The notes: generated by a model not told the origin, from the sequence alone. 64,000 nucleotides of DNA from Psychromonas ossibalaenae ATCC BAA-1528 (GCF_000381745.1 NZ_KB906984.1:30157-94156), one strand, 5' to 3'; shown: positions 54,082 to 62,868, numbered from the stretch's first letter. Numbers and translations are program-made.

Positions 54082-54678
54082 TTAAAATTCTAACTTGCCT
54101 TGTAAAATCTGTTCCGTTTTCTGCAGCGTCATCTGCAAACCAGACACATCTTTACTTAATTTATATAAAATACTGGCACCTAACCAGATCTGATATAACA
54201 TTTCAGCAGTTTCCTGTGCATTGTTAACCTTAATAGAGCCGTCGAGTCTGCCGCTGTTAATGCATTGAGCAATAGCTGAAACTACATTAGCCGCACCTGC
54301 ATTTAAGACTAAACGCATCGACTCAGAAAGATCCGATACTTCAGCACTCAGCTTTACTACCAGACACTTTTCAGCACCACATACACCGTCATTAAATTCA
54401 ATCCAGTATCTGAAATAAGTTAACAGGCGCTCATTTGCAGATAAATGCTTATCTGTAAACAGGCCGTTCAGCCGTTCTATGTACTTGTCAAAATAATCAG
54501 CAATAAGCGCCTCGCCAAACTGCTCCTTCGATTTAAAATAATGATAGAAAGAACCTTTAGGTACTTGTGCATGCTTTAACAGCTGTGACAAACCAACACT
54601 AGTAAACCCTTTGGCTACGATTAATTCGTAACCCATGTCTAAAATATGCTGGCGTGTTTCGTTCGTTTGTATTTTCAT
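54082..54678 (-). CDS. nemR: TetR-family repressor, NemR-like
   Basis: 198 aa. The helix-turn-helix GFTSVGLSQLLKHAQVPKG with SFYHYFKSKEQFGEALI is strongly NemR-like, and the ligand domain has CLVVKLSAEVSDLSESMR, where the Cys matches the redox-sensing cysteine of E. coli NemR. NemR represses electrophile-detoxifying genes until the cysteine reacts with quinones, methylglyoxal or hypochlorite. Operators upstream of this gene (54700) and of the reductase-GST pair (54011) support autoregulation and control of that operon. The ATG has no strong ribosome site. The symbol rests on sequence pattern plus operator context. Confidence 0.8.
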   Translation of the reverse strand: MKIQTNETRQHILDMGYELIVAKGFTSVGLSQLLKHAQVPKGSFYHYFKSKEQFGEALIADYFDKYIERLNGLFTDKHLSANERLLTYFRYWIEFNDGVCGAEKCLVVKLSAEVSDLSESMRLVLNAGAANVVSAIAQCINSGRLDGSIKVNNAQETAEMLYQIWLGASILYKLSKDVSGLQMTLQKTEQILQGKLEF

Positions 54679-54699
54679 AACAGGTACAATAAAACAAAT

Positions 54700-54717
54700 T
54701 AGACCAGTCGTCTAGTG
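54700..54717. promoter_or_regulatory. NemR-type operator before nemR
   Basis: Identical 18 bases (TAGACCAGTCGTCTAGTG) to the site at 54011. It ends 22 bp before the nemR start codon and 98 bp before the divergent LysE-type gene, which it might also influence. Confidence 0.8.
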
Positions 54718-54814
54718 GCGTTTACATAATAATGAAAATAAGTATAAATCTAGCAGCTGAATATAAACTCGTTTATATTGCTTCAGGTAGATTTTTTATA
54801 ATAAGGGAAGCTAA

Positions 54815-55441
54815 ATGTCATTAGAAAGCGCTGTTACATTTTTTATTGCCATTTTCATATTCAGCATTACACCAGGACCCGGTGTATTTACCATTTTGTC
54901 ACGCGCGCTGGTTGACGGTGTAAAAAGCTGCATTATGCTGGCTTTGGGAATGGTCGTAAGCGATCTGGCATTTCTCATTCTTGCTTGTTTCGGCCTGGCA
55001 ACAATTGCAGAGAACTGGTCAGAAGTATTTCTAGTCATTCGATATGCAGGCGCGGCTTATCTTATTTACCTCGGATACAAAATGTTTAAAGCGCTGCCTC
55101 AGATCAAAGAGGACATGGGTAGAAACACCGCCAAAAACAAACACGCTTTATTAGCCGGCTTTACTCAAGGCTTTTTAATCTCCGCCTCGAACCCAAAGGT
55201 GATCCTGTTTTATATCGCCTTTTTACCAACTTTTATCGACCTGACTGTGCTTCAATCTCAAGATATTGTGCTGGCTGCTGTACTGACCTCCATTGCATTA
55301 ATGGCAGGCCTGATGTTGATAGCCTTCGGCGCCGCCAAAATGGCCGGCATACTTAAAACACCACTCGCCCATAAGAGGCTGAACAGAGGCGCAGGCAGCA
55401 TCATGATATTAGCCGGCACTTACCTTGCAGTGAATCGGTAA
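54815..55441 (+). CDS. LysE/RhtB-family amino-acid exporter
   Basis: 208 aa, six predicted membrane helices. ITPGPGVFTILSRALVDGVK, LIYLGYKMFKALP and GFLISASNPKVILFYIAFLP are the family's defining segments. Members export basic or other amino acids and homoserine lactones. AAGGGA precedes the ATG. It is divergent from nemR with the operator in the 137-bp gap, so repression by NemR is possible. The substrate cannot be read from sequence. Confidence 0.9.
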   Translation: MSLESAVTFFIAIFIFSITPGPGVFTILSRALVDGVKSCIMLALGMVVSDLAFLILACFGLATIAENWSEVFLVIRYAGAAYLIYLGYKMFKALPQIKEDMGRNTAKNKHALLAGFTQGFLISASNPKVILFYIAFLPTFIDLTVLQSQDIVLAAVLTSIALMAGLMLIAFGAAKMAGILKTPLAHKRLNRGAGSIMILAGTYLAVNR

Positions 55442-55504
55442 ATCTAGGGAAACTGTACAATACGTTGTTAAACATGCAGTCATTTATTGCAAAGTCCCTA
55501 GCTC

Positions 55505-55762
55505 AGAGGCACTTTCCATTTTATCATTCTGTTTGCACACAGCGGTGTTGATGCATCAAAAATGCTAGTCAGTTCAGCCCGTGAAATTGACCATAATCCT
55601 GCGGATTAACCACAGCTCTTTATTAATATTGCCAGAGAACACGGCGCCCGCGGCATCTTCACCTGGAGAATAAATACTGACAGCCTTAATGAAAACGGCA
55701 TCCCGCAGTATACCATTACCAATAATATGTGAGAGTTGATGGTGCGTGACAAAGCGCACTAA
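55505..55762 (+). pseudogene. Decayed 3' end of a GH18 gene
   Basis: This stretch aligns base by base with the last about 260 bp of the GH18 gene (48961-49219): GCATCAAAAATGCTAG, TTGCCAGAGAACACGGCG and GGCATCCCGCAGTATACC correspond to the same places. It has no start, at least two in-frame stops (TAA where the gene has TCA; TGA where it has TGG), and is otherwise about 80% alike. Similarity continues past the stop into the terminator and downstream sequence to about 55914, where the intact copy instead carries repeat C. It lies just upstream of the PTS EIIB gene. Confidence 0.88.
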
Positions 55763-55956
55763 CCTTTGCCCTCTACTTCCCCCTATTCCGGACAGCCTAA
55801 TGGGCTGTCGCTTAGCGGCCATTATAAATGCGATCCCGGTCACGCTTGTTTTCAGGTGTTACAAATGTCCAGCAAAGGGTTGTTTTATCTTCTACCAAAC
55901 ATGCCGCCAAGCTTCTATATTGGCATCATCAAAAATAATCCTCTCTTAAGGAGATA
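55763..55956. other. Upstream region of the third PTS locus
   Basis: 194 bp. Its first half is the duplicated downstream sequence of GH18, with a hairpin GACAGCC/GGCTGTC at 55791-55809. The rest is the leader of the EIIB gene. Confidence 0.5.
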
Positions 55957-56268
55957 ATGATGAAAATTGTCGCAATTACCGCCTGCCCGACAGGTATCGC
56001 TCATACTTATATGGCTGCTGATAAACTCAGTGATACCGCTAAAAAACTCGGTATAACTATTAAGGTTGAAACCCAGGGAGCAATGGGGATCGAAAACCGT
56101 CTTACCGAGCAGGACATACACAGGGCAGATATTGTTGTAATGGCGGCTGACATCAGAGTCGAATACGGCGAACGTTTTGAAAGTAAATTATGCGTCAATG
56201 TCAGTATTCAGGACGCACTTAAGAAACCCCAGAGTATTTTTTCCCAGTGTCAGAAATTGATGAAATGA
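55957..56268 (+). CDS. PTS fructose-family EIIB subunit
   Basis: 103 aa. Active Cys10 in ITACPTGIAHTYMAADKLS and VETQGAMGIENRLTEQDI are EIIB-Fru hallmarks. AAGGAG lies before two adjacent Met codons. It closely resembles the EIIB at 15638, sharing the ETQGAMGIEN block exactly. It is followed, 14 bases after its stop codon, by the fused phosphotransfer protein, so EIIB and its phosphate donor are made together. The sugar-transporting EIIC must come from another locus. Confidence 0.92.
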   Translation: MMKIVAITACPTGIAHTYMAADKLSDTAKKLGITIKVETQGAMGIENRLTEQDIHRADIVVMAADIRVEYGERFESKLCVNVSIQDALKKPQSIFSQCQKLMK

Positions 56269-56282
56269 ATAAGGCAACCCCT

Positions 56283-58772
56283 ATGAAAAATGAATTCAAA
56301 TTTAACTGTAGTCTTGTAAACGGTATTCACGCACGCCCGGCCAGCCACCTGGAAAAAGTGTGTAAGCAGTTTGACTGTGATATTACCCTGACTAACCTGC
56401 GCAGCGGCAATACAGGCAATGCTAAAAGTGTATTAGCCTTAGTCAGCACCGATACCCTGCTTAATGACCCGTGTATTCTGACTTTTAACGGTCAAGACAG
56501 CGAACAAGCGTTAAACAAACTTACACAGTATATTCATAATGAATTTGCTCACTGCGATCAGGCTTTAGATAAACCCGGCGCCAGTGAAGCTATCGTACTG
56601 CCACAGTCGCTGCTGCGTCATCAGCCGACTCTGCTTCAGGGAAAATGTCTAGCACTAGGTATCGGCAAAGGCCGCTTAATCGGCAATGAAGATATCAACC
56701 TCAATCTGTTCCGTACAGACATCCAATATGATGAAACGGCCCGCTTTGATAATGCCCGCCAGCAGGTTAGTAATAGCCTTGAGCAGGCTGTACAAGATGC
56801 AGACGGCGCTGAAAAAGAGATTATCAATGCACACCTGGCTATTCTTAATGACATCACTTTTGTTGATGATATTCAAAAACACCTGATCAGTCAGTCAACA
56901 GCAAATGCAGTACTAGCCAGCCTTGAAATAGTCAGTGAGCAGCTCAAGCAGTCATCCAGTGCTTACCTGCGCGAGCGTATTGTTGATATTCGCGATGTTG
57001 CCACGCAGCTGCTCTGTGCGGCTTACCCGGAAATCAACATCACTACTAAGTTAACCTTAACTGGGCCGTCGATTGTTATTGCCAATGACCTGACACCAAG
57101 TCAGTTTCTTGGTCTGGATAAAGAACTGCTGCAGGGATTAGTACTTACTCACGCAGGCAGTACGTCACATACTGTGATTTTGGCTCGTGCCTTTAATATC
57201 CCGACTTTATCGGGCATTGAAGCGGCTCAGTGTGCAGACGCTCTAAACAGTGAAGTATATCTAGATGCTAATCTCGGTGTACTGGCCGTACAGGCCAATC
57301 AAGGGGTACGCTGCTACTTTGACCGCGCTATCACTTTGAACCAGCAGCTGAGCGACAAACAAGGTGCTTACGCAGCCCTCTCCGCGCAAACCAGTGACGG
57401 CAAAGGTATCGAAATCGCAGCTAATATTGCCTGCTCCGTTGAAGCACAGGCGGCATTTGAAAAAGGTGCACAGGGTATTGGTTTATTCCGCACAGAAATG
57501 CTGTTCATGGACCGCAGCGAAGCCCCAAAAGAAGAGGAGCAGTACGAACAGTACCGCCAGGTTTTACAAGCTGCCGATGATAAACCAGTAATCATCCGCA
57601 CCATGGATATCGGTGGTGATAAACCCATTGATTATCTGAATCTTCCTCAAGAAGGAAATCCCTTCTTAGGTTACCGTGCCGTGCGTATTTACCCGGCCTT
57701 TATCAACCTGTTCCATGATCAGCTTAGCGCTATTCTACGAGCAGCTCTGCACGGTAATGCGAAAATAATGATCCCGATGATCCAGAGCATTGAAGAGATC
57801 CGCTGGGTTAAAGAGCAGATAGAAATAGTAAAAAACCGACTAACAGCACAGGAACTTGAATTTGATAACGATGTACCGCTGGGCATTATGGTAGAGATTC
57901 CAGCCACGGCATTTATCATTGATCAGTTCTGTCAGGAAGTTGAGTTTTTCAGTATCGGCTCAAATGATATGACTCAGTACCTGCTGGCAGTGGACCGCGA
58001 CAATGACAGTGTTGCGCACCTTTACAACAGTCTGGCGCCCTCTTTTCTGCGTATGCTGGATCAGGTAGTCAGCACAGCACATCAGTACGGGCGCTGGGTT
58101 GGTTTATGCGGTGAACTTGGCGCAGATGCTAAAGTACTGCCGCTGTTGATCGGTGCCGGTTTAGATGAAATCAGTATGAGTGCGCCTAAAATAGCGCCGG
58201 CTAAAGCCGTGCTCAGCAAACTTAACAGCAGTGACTGCAAGGCTCTTTTCGACCAGGCTTGTCAGTGCCCGACCATAAACGATGTACAGGCACTGCTGGA
58301 TAATGCTTCTGCTAGTCAGGAAAGCAAACCGCTGTTATCAACAGAGTGTGTATTAAAAAATGCTGATTTCTCCTGTAAAGAAGAAGTTATTCAGTCAATG
58401 GTCGGCAATTTAGGACTGCACGGGCGCACCGATAATACTTATAAGCTGGAGGAAGATATCTGGGCTAGAGAAGCGGTTTTCTCTACTGCATTAGGATACG
58501 GGTTTGCAATTCCGCATACTAAATCTGAGCATATTCGCGACTCGAGCATCAGTATTGCCCACCTTAATAAACCCATTGACTGGCAGTCTGACTCTGGTGA
58601 TGTAGATGTGGTTATTATGCTGACCTTAAATAAAGAACAAGGCGATCAGCATATGCGTATCTTCTCTAGTCTGGCACGTAAACTGATTCACGAGAGCTTC
58701 CGAGAGCAGCTGCGTCACAGCAAAGATGAAGCGGGCATTATCAGCATGCTGGAAAAAGAACTGGCAGTTTAA
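56283..58772 (+). CDS. PTS multiphosphoryl transfer protein HPr-EI-EIIA (FryA/PtsA-like)
   Basis: 829 aa in one chain. HPr at 1-90 with active His16 in VNGIHARPASHLEK; enzyme I at about 120-680 with phospho-His296 in THAGSTSHTVILARAFN, the PEP-site segments GIGLFRTEMLFM and IGSNDMTQYLLAVDRDN, and GLCGELGAD; EIIA-Fru at about 690-829 with His745 in GFAIPHTKSEH. It is a complete phosphate relay from PEP to EIIB, so the locus does not depend on the general PTS proteins. The ATG at 56283 is preferred over GTG 56247 and ATG 56265 because AAGG lies about 8 nt upstream and HPr then begins normally. A strong terminator follows. Confidence 0.93.
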   Translation: MKNEFKFNCSLVNGIHARPASHLEKVCKQFDCDITLTNLRSGNTGNAKSVLALVSTDTLLNDPCILTFNGQDSEQALNKLTQYIHNEFAHCDQALDKPGASEAIVLPQSLLRHQPTLLQGKCLALGIGKGRLIGNEDINLNLFRTDIQYDETARFDNARQQVSNSLEQAVQDADGAEKEIINAHLAILNDITFVDDIQKHLISQSTANAVLASLEIVSEQLKQSSSAYLRERIVDIRDVATQLLCAAYPEINITTKLTLTGPSIVIANDLTPSQFLGLDKELLQGLVLTHAGSTSHTVILARAFNIPTLSGIEAAQCADALNSEVYLDANLGVLAVQANQGVRCYFDRAITLNQQLSDKQGAYAALSAQTSDGKGIEIAANIACSVEAQAAFEKGAQGIGLFRTEMLFMDRSEAPKEEEQYEQYRQVLQAADDKPVIIRTMDIGGDKPIDYLNLPQEGNPFLGYRAVRIYPAFINLFHDQLSAILRAALHGNAKIMIPMIQSIEEIRWVKEQIEIVKNRLTAQELEFDNDVPLGIMVEIPATAFIIDQFCQEVEFFSIGSNDMTQYLLAVDRDNDSVAHLYNSLAPSFLRMLDQVVSTAHQYGRWVGLCGELGADAKVLPLLIGAGLDEISMSAPKIAPAKAVLSKLNSSDCKALFDQACQCPTINDVQALLDNASASQESKPLLSTECVLKNADFSCKEEVIQSMVGNLGLHGRTDNTYKLEEDIWAREAVFSTALGYGFAIPHTKSEHIRDSSISIAHLNKPIDWQSDSGDVDVVIMLTLNKEQGDQHMRIFSSLARKLIHESFREQLRHSKDEAGIISMLEKELAV

Positions 58773-58788
58773 GCCGTAAAGCTTACTA

Positions 58789-58822
58789 AAAAGGCGCCTG
58801 CTTTTAAGCAGGCGCCTTTTTT
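58789..58822. terminator. Strong bidirectional terminator
   Basis: A near-perfect palindrome with arms AAAAGGCGCCTGCTT and AAGCAGGCGCCTTTT and T or A runs on both sides, between the PTS fusion gene and the convergent oxidoreductase gene. Confidence 0.92.
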
Positions 58823-58845
58823 ATTTGCGCTGCAAAAATAACAGC

Positions 58846-60300
58846 TTAAGGTTTGGCGCTGTTGATATGAGCAAAAGACAGCGGAAAATCACGCTCTTTA
58901 GTTAAGGCTTCGGCGCGTAATGTTATAGCCTGCTCACTGATCCGTTCGCTGCTAGGAAAAGAACGTATCGCTTTTATTTCTTTATCCACCAGCCCAGTTT
59001 TTGTCAGCTGCTGCAGAATAACATCAGCCGCGGTTAATACCGAAGAAGCTTTAACCGTTTCACAACGCGCATAATTATCACCGGCAAAGGAAACATTAGC
59101 AGCACGTAATGTCGGATCGCCGCCGGGTATCTGCTGCGCACCAAACAATGGTTTTGCACCGACTTGTGCATTACTGAAGCTAGGGATATAAGCACTGATA
59201 TGCGCAATCGCACGGCTGGTACGTTCAATGATCTCCGACTCAGTCCAGTTCTTATCTATTTTATTTAAAAAGACTTCCGCTAATTTCGGCTGCGCACTCT
59301 GCTCGGTACTTGCCACTAACCCCTGCTTAAACAAAGTAATATCTTCGGTCATGCCGTGGAGCTGAAAATAGCCGCCCGGATAAGGTGTGAACTGTGCCAT
59401 GCCCTGTGGCGTGCCCCGCTCGCCATGAAAAACCACTTCCGGCCAGACAGCATCGCAATCAGTCCATTTACTGACATAAGCAGCCTTAAATTCAACCAGA
59501 CGCGGCCGTTTGAAACCTAACAGATCATCAATTAAACCACTTCTGAAACCAGCAGCATTGATTAAATAATCAAATTCCTCCTGCTTGTTTAAACCTGCCT
59601 GCTGATAATCAATCAACCAGCCCCCGGATACAGTCGGACTTATCTTAGTCACCGCGCTGTTAGTCAGCACCTGACAAGCTGTATTAGCCTCAAGAGAAAG
59701 TGCGGCAGAAGCACCTAAACGGAACATGTTTAAACCAAATTCATGCACCATCACCAGCGGATACTGCAGTTTGTCCAGATCTACATTTTTAGCCACTGGA
59801 ATCATCCATTGCGCTAAGGTCTGCGGTTTATCAAGCGGCGTTTGTAATGCTAAAGACTCAAGCTCTTCACGCTCGAACAGCTGAAAATAGTCCTGACTTT
59901 CACCGAGCACTTTATTTAAAGGATCAAGCTGAATCAAACGTTCATATTCGCTCTGCAGTTTATATAAGCGCGGTAATAACTGCTGCGGCGTACCTTTATC
60001 ATGTTTAGGCACTGCCACCACCGTCGGCCGATAATCAGCAGCATAGGGGTATAAACGCAGCAGATCAATGGACTGTGCAAGCAGCGTTACACACTGCTGT
60101 TCAGAGATTTCCCGGTATAAATTACCGCCGGCATGCAGATGACAGATTGGCGGGCCGTTTACTAAACTAGGCCCTTTTTCAAGCAGGGTAATATCCAGGC
60201 CCAGCTCACTTAGATATAACGCCACGGAAGCACCGGCAATACCGCCGCCGATAATGGCTATTTTTGCTGCTGTTGAGTTAATTTGTGTAACGTCTGACAT
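58846..60300 (-). CDS. FAD-dependent oxidoreductase (DAO family)
   Basis: 484 aa. The N-terminal Rossmann motif IAIIGGGIAGASVALYLSEL binds FAD, LLEKGPSL is the ribose-binding strand, and FDYLINAAGFRSG is the second FAD signature of DAO-type amine or amino-acid oxidases. The C-terminal part carries GGDPTLRAANVSFAGDNYAR. No signal peptide. The ATG has AAAGGTC upstream. It lies 43 bases downstream of gph on the same strand and may share its transcript. The substrate is unknown; related proteins occur in Vibrio and Shewanella without a defined role. Confidence 0.75.
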   Translation of the reverse strand: MSDVTQINSTAAKIAIIGGGIAGASVALYLSELGLDITLLEKGPSLVNGPPICHLHAGGNLYREISEQQCVTLLAQSIDLLRLYPYAADYRPTVVAVPKHDKGTPQQLLPRLYKLQSEYERLIQLDPLNKVLGESQDYFQLFEREELESLALQTPLDKPQTLAQWMIPVAKNVDLDKLQYPLVMVHEFGLNMFRLGASAALSLEANTACQVLTNSAVTKISPTVSGGWLIDYQQAGLNKQEEFDYLINAAGFRSGLIDDLLGFKRPRLVEFKAAYVSKWTDCDAVWPEVVFHGERGTPQGMAQFTPYPGGYFQLHGMTEDITLFKQGLVASTEQSAQPKLAEVFLNKIDKNWTESEIIERTSRAIAHISAYIPSFSNAQVGAKPLFGAQQIPGGDPTLRAANVSFAGDNYARCETVKASSVLTAADVILQQLTKTGLVDKEIKAIRSFPSSERISEQAITLRAEALTKERDFPLSFAHINSAKP

Positions 60301-60343
60301 ACTGACCTTTATCTAATGACCGACAATAAAATTAAACGCGCAG

Positions 60344-61048
60344 TTAGTCTGCCAGTGCATACTCATTTGTATTGCCTAATACAGCAATCAAATCGGCAAA
60401 ATTATCAAACACAATATCCGGGTTATGCAGGCCGATATCTTCGCCGTAGTTATAGCCGTAAGTTAAACCAACACTCTGCATCGACGCTGCATTAGCAGCT
60501 AGAATATCATTTTTTGAATCACCGACCATTACACACTGCTCTGGAGTAACATTCAGCTTTTCACAGACATGTAATAACGGCAGCGGATCCGGTTTACGCT
60601 TTGCTAAACAGTCGCCGCCTAATAATATTTCAAATAACCCGGTCAACTGCAGCCCTTCAAGAATCGGTTCAATAAAATCAAAAGGTTTATTGGTCACAAT
60701 CACTAAACGATAACCATGAGCTTTTAATATCTTTAAAGTTGAACGCACCTGCGGGTAAGCAGCCGTTTTAATGCAGAGATTGTTTTTATAGAAATCTAAG
60801 AAAATCTGCAGGGATTTTTCAAGTAAAGCCGGCTCAAGGTCTTCCGCTACCACTGACTGACCGGATAAACCGCGCTGCACTAAAGTAAGTGCGCCGTTAC
60901 CCACCCAGGAGCGGATAATATCTTCACTAAACGTCGGACGCTCCAGTGTGGTTAACATATGGTTTACAGCTAATGCTAAGTCTGGAGCACTGTCGATCAG
61001 CGTACCATCTAAATCGAATAAAATGACTTGTTTATTGGTAAATTTCAA
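60344..61048 (-). CDS. gph: Phosphoglycolate phosphatase
   Basis: 234 aa, HAD-superfamily phosphatase removing phosphate from 2-phosphoglycolate. Motif I is LFDLDGTLIDS (nucleophile Asp), motif II/III VIVTNKPFDF, and motif IV MVGDSKNDILAA. It starts at TTG (61048-61046) with AAGGTC about 10 nt upstream; no ATG is available upstream, and the remnant at 62747 shows the same TTG. It is the complete copy of a partly duplicated gene: its 5' end and upstream sequence recur at 62747-62938. Confidence 0.9.
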   Translation of the reverse strand: MKFTNKQVILFDLDGTLIDSAPDLALAVNHMLTTLERPTFSEDIIRSWVGNGALTLVQRGLSGQSVVAEDLEPALLEKSLQIFLDFYKNNLCIKTAAYPQVRSTLKILKAHGYRLVIVTNKPFDFIEPILEGLQLTGLFEILLGGDCLAKRKPDPLPLLHVCEKLNVTPEQCVMVGDSKNDILAANAASMQSVGLTYGYNYGEDIGLHNPDIVFDNFADLIAVLGNTNEYALAD

Positions 61049-61470
61049 TTTTTTTGACCTTGATATAAATCAATTATAGAGAGCAGTCATTATGCCAGTA
61101 ATATTCAAAAAAGTAACTTTTGATCACGGTTGTTAAAATAGCTGGGAGAACGTTTATATTTATTGTGCTTTTAATCGTTCAGTAAAAAATAAAGCTCTTC
61201 AGCATTTACAATCACAGGAGTCTGAACTTGGATTTTACCATTCAAAAAAAGACAAGACGCAACCCCGTCATTATTTTTTATCAGACGTAAAACTTAATTA
61301 TCCTCTCTTTCACACTGATAAATAAAATTAATAAAACTGACATATATCCTTTACCTAAAGCAATTTGTGTGAACTCTCAACTTTTAAACTTCTCTTGTAA
61401 ATGTGTGTGTTTACAGCGTTATTTTTGATTAAATATATTTTTATATCTTAAATTTGGAGAACGCTTTTTT
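61049..61470. other. Intergenic region between gph and the DUF218 gene
   Basis: 422 bp, very AT-rich. The first 65 bases (upstream of gph) recur at 62869-62938. The remainder shows no coding or RNA signal. Confidence 0.5.
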
Positions 61471-62601
61471 ATGAACAAAAAATTAATCCCATTATTACTT
61501 ACTATCTCACTTATTGGCTGTAAAACTACTGAAGAGGCGGTAACCTCTGGTAATAAGTTGAATATAGATAATCATATTGAAGCGAGTAACTTAATCCAAT
61601 TAGCTTCATACTATGAGCTCACACCAAATCATCTGCTTATAACAAATTCAGGAATAGATCTGGTCAATTCTCTTGAACTTAAGAGTAGCGAATATGGCTC
61701 GGCAGGAGCATTGAAAAACCAAGTTGCTGAACAACTATATAAACAGGCTGCAGAATTAGAACCTAATAATTTAAATCATAAATTTTCATTAGCTTTTGCT
61801 CAAGTAGTAAACAACAAGGCAGAGGATGCTATTGAAACTTACGATACCATTCTAGCTATTGACAGTGATAATACAGACGCACTCAGTCTTAAGGCTTTAT
61901 ACGCTCATGCCGTTAAAAAGAATAAAATAAGCTCAGACAATATAACCAAGCTTCAAGCCGTAAATGTTGACAGCGCTGATTTGGTCACAACATTAATCAA
62001 TACCGTTGATCAAATAAGTAGTCAAAAAGTGATTGATGACTATGAGCAAATAAATTTGAAAAGTTATAAACAACCCGTTATTTGGATATTTGGACATGCT
62101 TTAGACGCTGATGGAACAGCAAACAGTATCCTGAATGCAAGATTAGACATGGTTATCGCACTCGCTAAAAAACACCCTCATTCTAAAATTATGGTGACAG
62201 GAGGTGTTCCGAAACAAGGCAACACTGAAGCTCGTGTTATGCGTGAAACCTTAGCTGCAGCCGGTATAGATGCAAGCCGAGTAATCATTGAAGACAGATC
62301 AACAGATACTGTACAGAATGTTACCTTTGGCCTCCCCCTACTTTCAGAGCACAAGCCTGATGCTGTGGTACTAATTTCAAGCCCGTTTCACCTTCCAAGA
62401 GCAGCCTCTGTTTTTAAAATGCATGCACTAGTAAATGACTTTGACGTAGAGGTATTAACACTGGCTTCTTTAGATAACGACAGCAACCCCTACGCAACCT
62501 ATGCTCCTAACAAAACAATGAGTGATAAGGATTATTTAGATATTTTTAGAGACACCTCGCGTGCGGTAGGTTTTTTTGCCTACCCGCCCATTAAACAATA
62601 G
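61471..62601 (+). CDS. Lipoprotein with TPR and DUF218 (YdcF/ElyC-like) domains
   Basis: 376 aa, lipobox Cys17 (ISLIGC). Residues about 85-170 resemble a short TPR array (AAELEPNNLNHKFSLAFAQV; AIETYDTILAIDSDNTDALS). Residues about 200-360 form a DUF218 domain (VIWIFGHALDADG; IMVTGGVPKQGNTEARVM; EDRSTDTVQNVTFGLPLL; SSPFHLPRAASVF) as in YdcF, SanA and ElyC, which are linked to envelope stress and peptidoglycan or lipid-carrier upkeep. The catalytic role of DUF218 is not established. The gene is richer in A+T than its neighbours and lies between the two gph copies, suggesting it came with a recombination event. Confidence 0.75.
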   Translation: MNKKLIPLLLTISLIGCKTTEEAVTSGNKLNIDNHIEASNLIQLASYYELTPNHLLITNSGIDLVNSLELKSSEYGSAGALKNQVAEQLYKQAAELEPNNLNHKFSLAFAQVVNNKAEDAIETYDTILAIDSDNTDALSLKALYAHAVKKNKISSDNITKLQAVNVDSADLVTTLINTVDQISSQKVIDDYEQINLKSYKQPVIWIFGHALDADGTANSILNARLDMVIALAKKHPHSKIMVTGGVPKQGNTEARVMRETLAAAGIDASRVIIEDRSTDTVQNVTFGLPLLSEHKPDAVVLISSPFHLPRAASVFKMHALVNDFDVEVLTLASLDNDSNPYATYAPNKTMSDKDYLDIFRDTSRAVGFFAYPPIKQ

Positions 62602-62746
62602 TGAAAAAAATTAGGACAGCCAAACCTTTCCCGGAGTGGCTGTTCACACTAGGCAGGGACATGAGCCGTTCATTTTAGAACAAACATTTTTAACTTTTGG
62701 AAAGCAGGTAAAATAGACAAGAGCAATATTAAAAAATAGGCTCTAA

Positions 62747-62868
62747 ATATCGTCACTGAATATCGAACGCTCCAACGTAGTTAACATATGGTTCACGGCT
62801 AATGCTAAATCCAGTGCGCTGTCGATCAGCGTACCGTCTAAATCGACTTGTTTGTTGGTAAATTTCAA
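62747..62868 (-). pseudogene. Truncated 5' remnant of gph
   Basis: The first about 40 codons of a gph gene starting at TTG (62868-62866): KFTNKQVDLDGTLIDS compared with KFTNKQVILFDLDGTLIDS of the intact gene, with a 9-base in-frame deletion. Many differences are at third codon positions, so it was under coding selection before truncation. The upstream 70 bases (62869-62938) are almost identical to those of gph. The rest of the gene is missing. Confidence 0.88.

Noticed and set aside
62616..62643. ACAGCCA/TGGCTGT hairpin after the DUF218 gene as a terminator.
   Set aside because: Long loop and no T-run; too weak to list as a feature.
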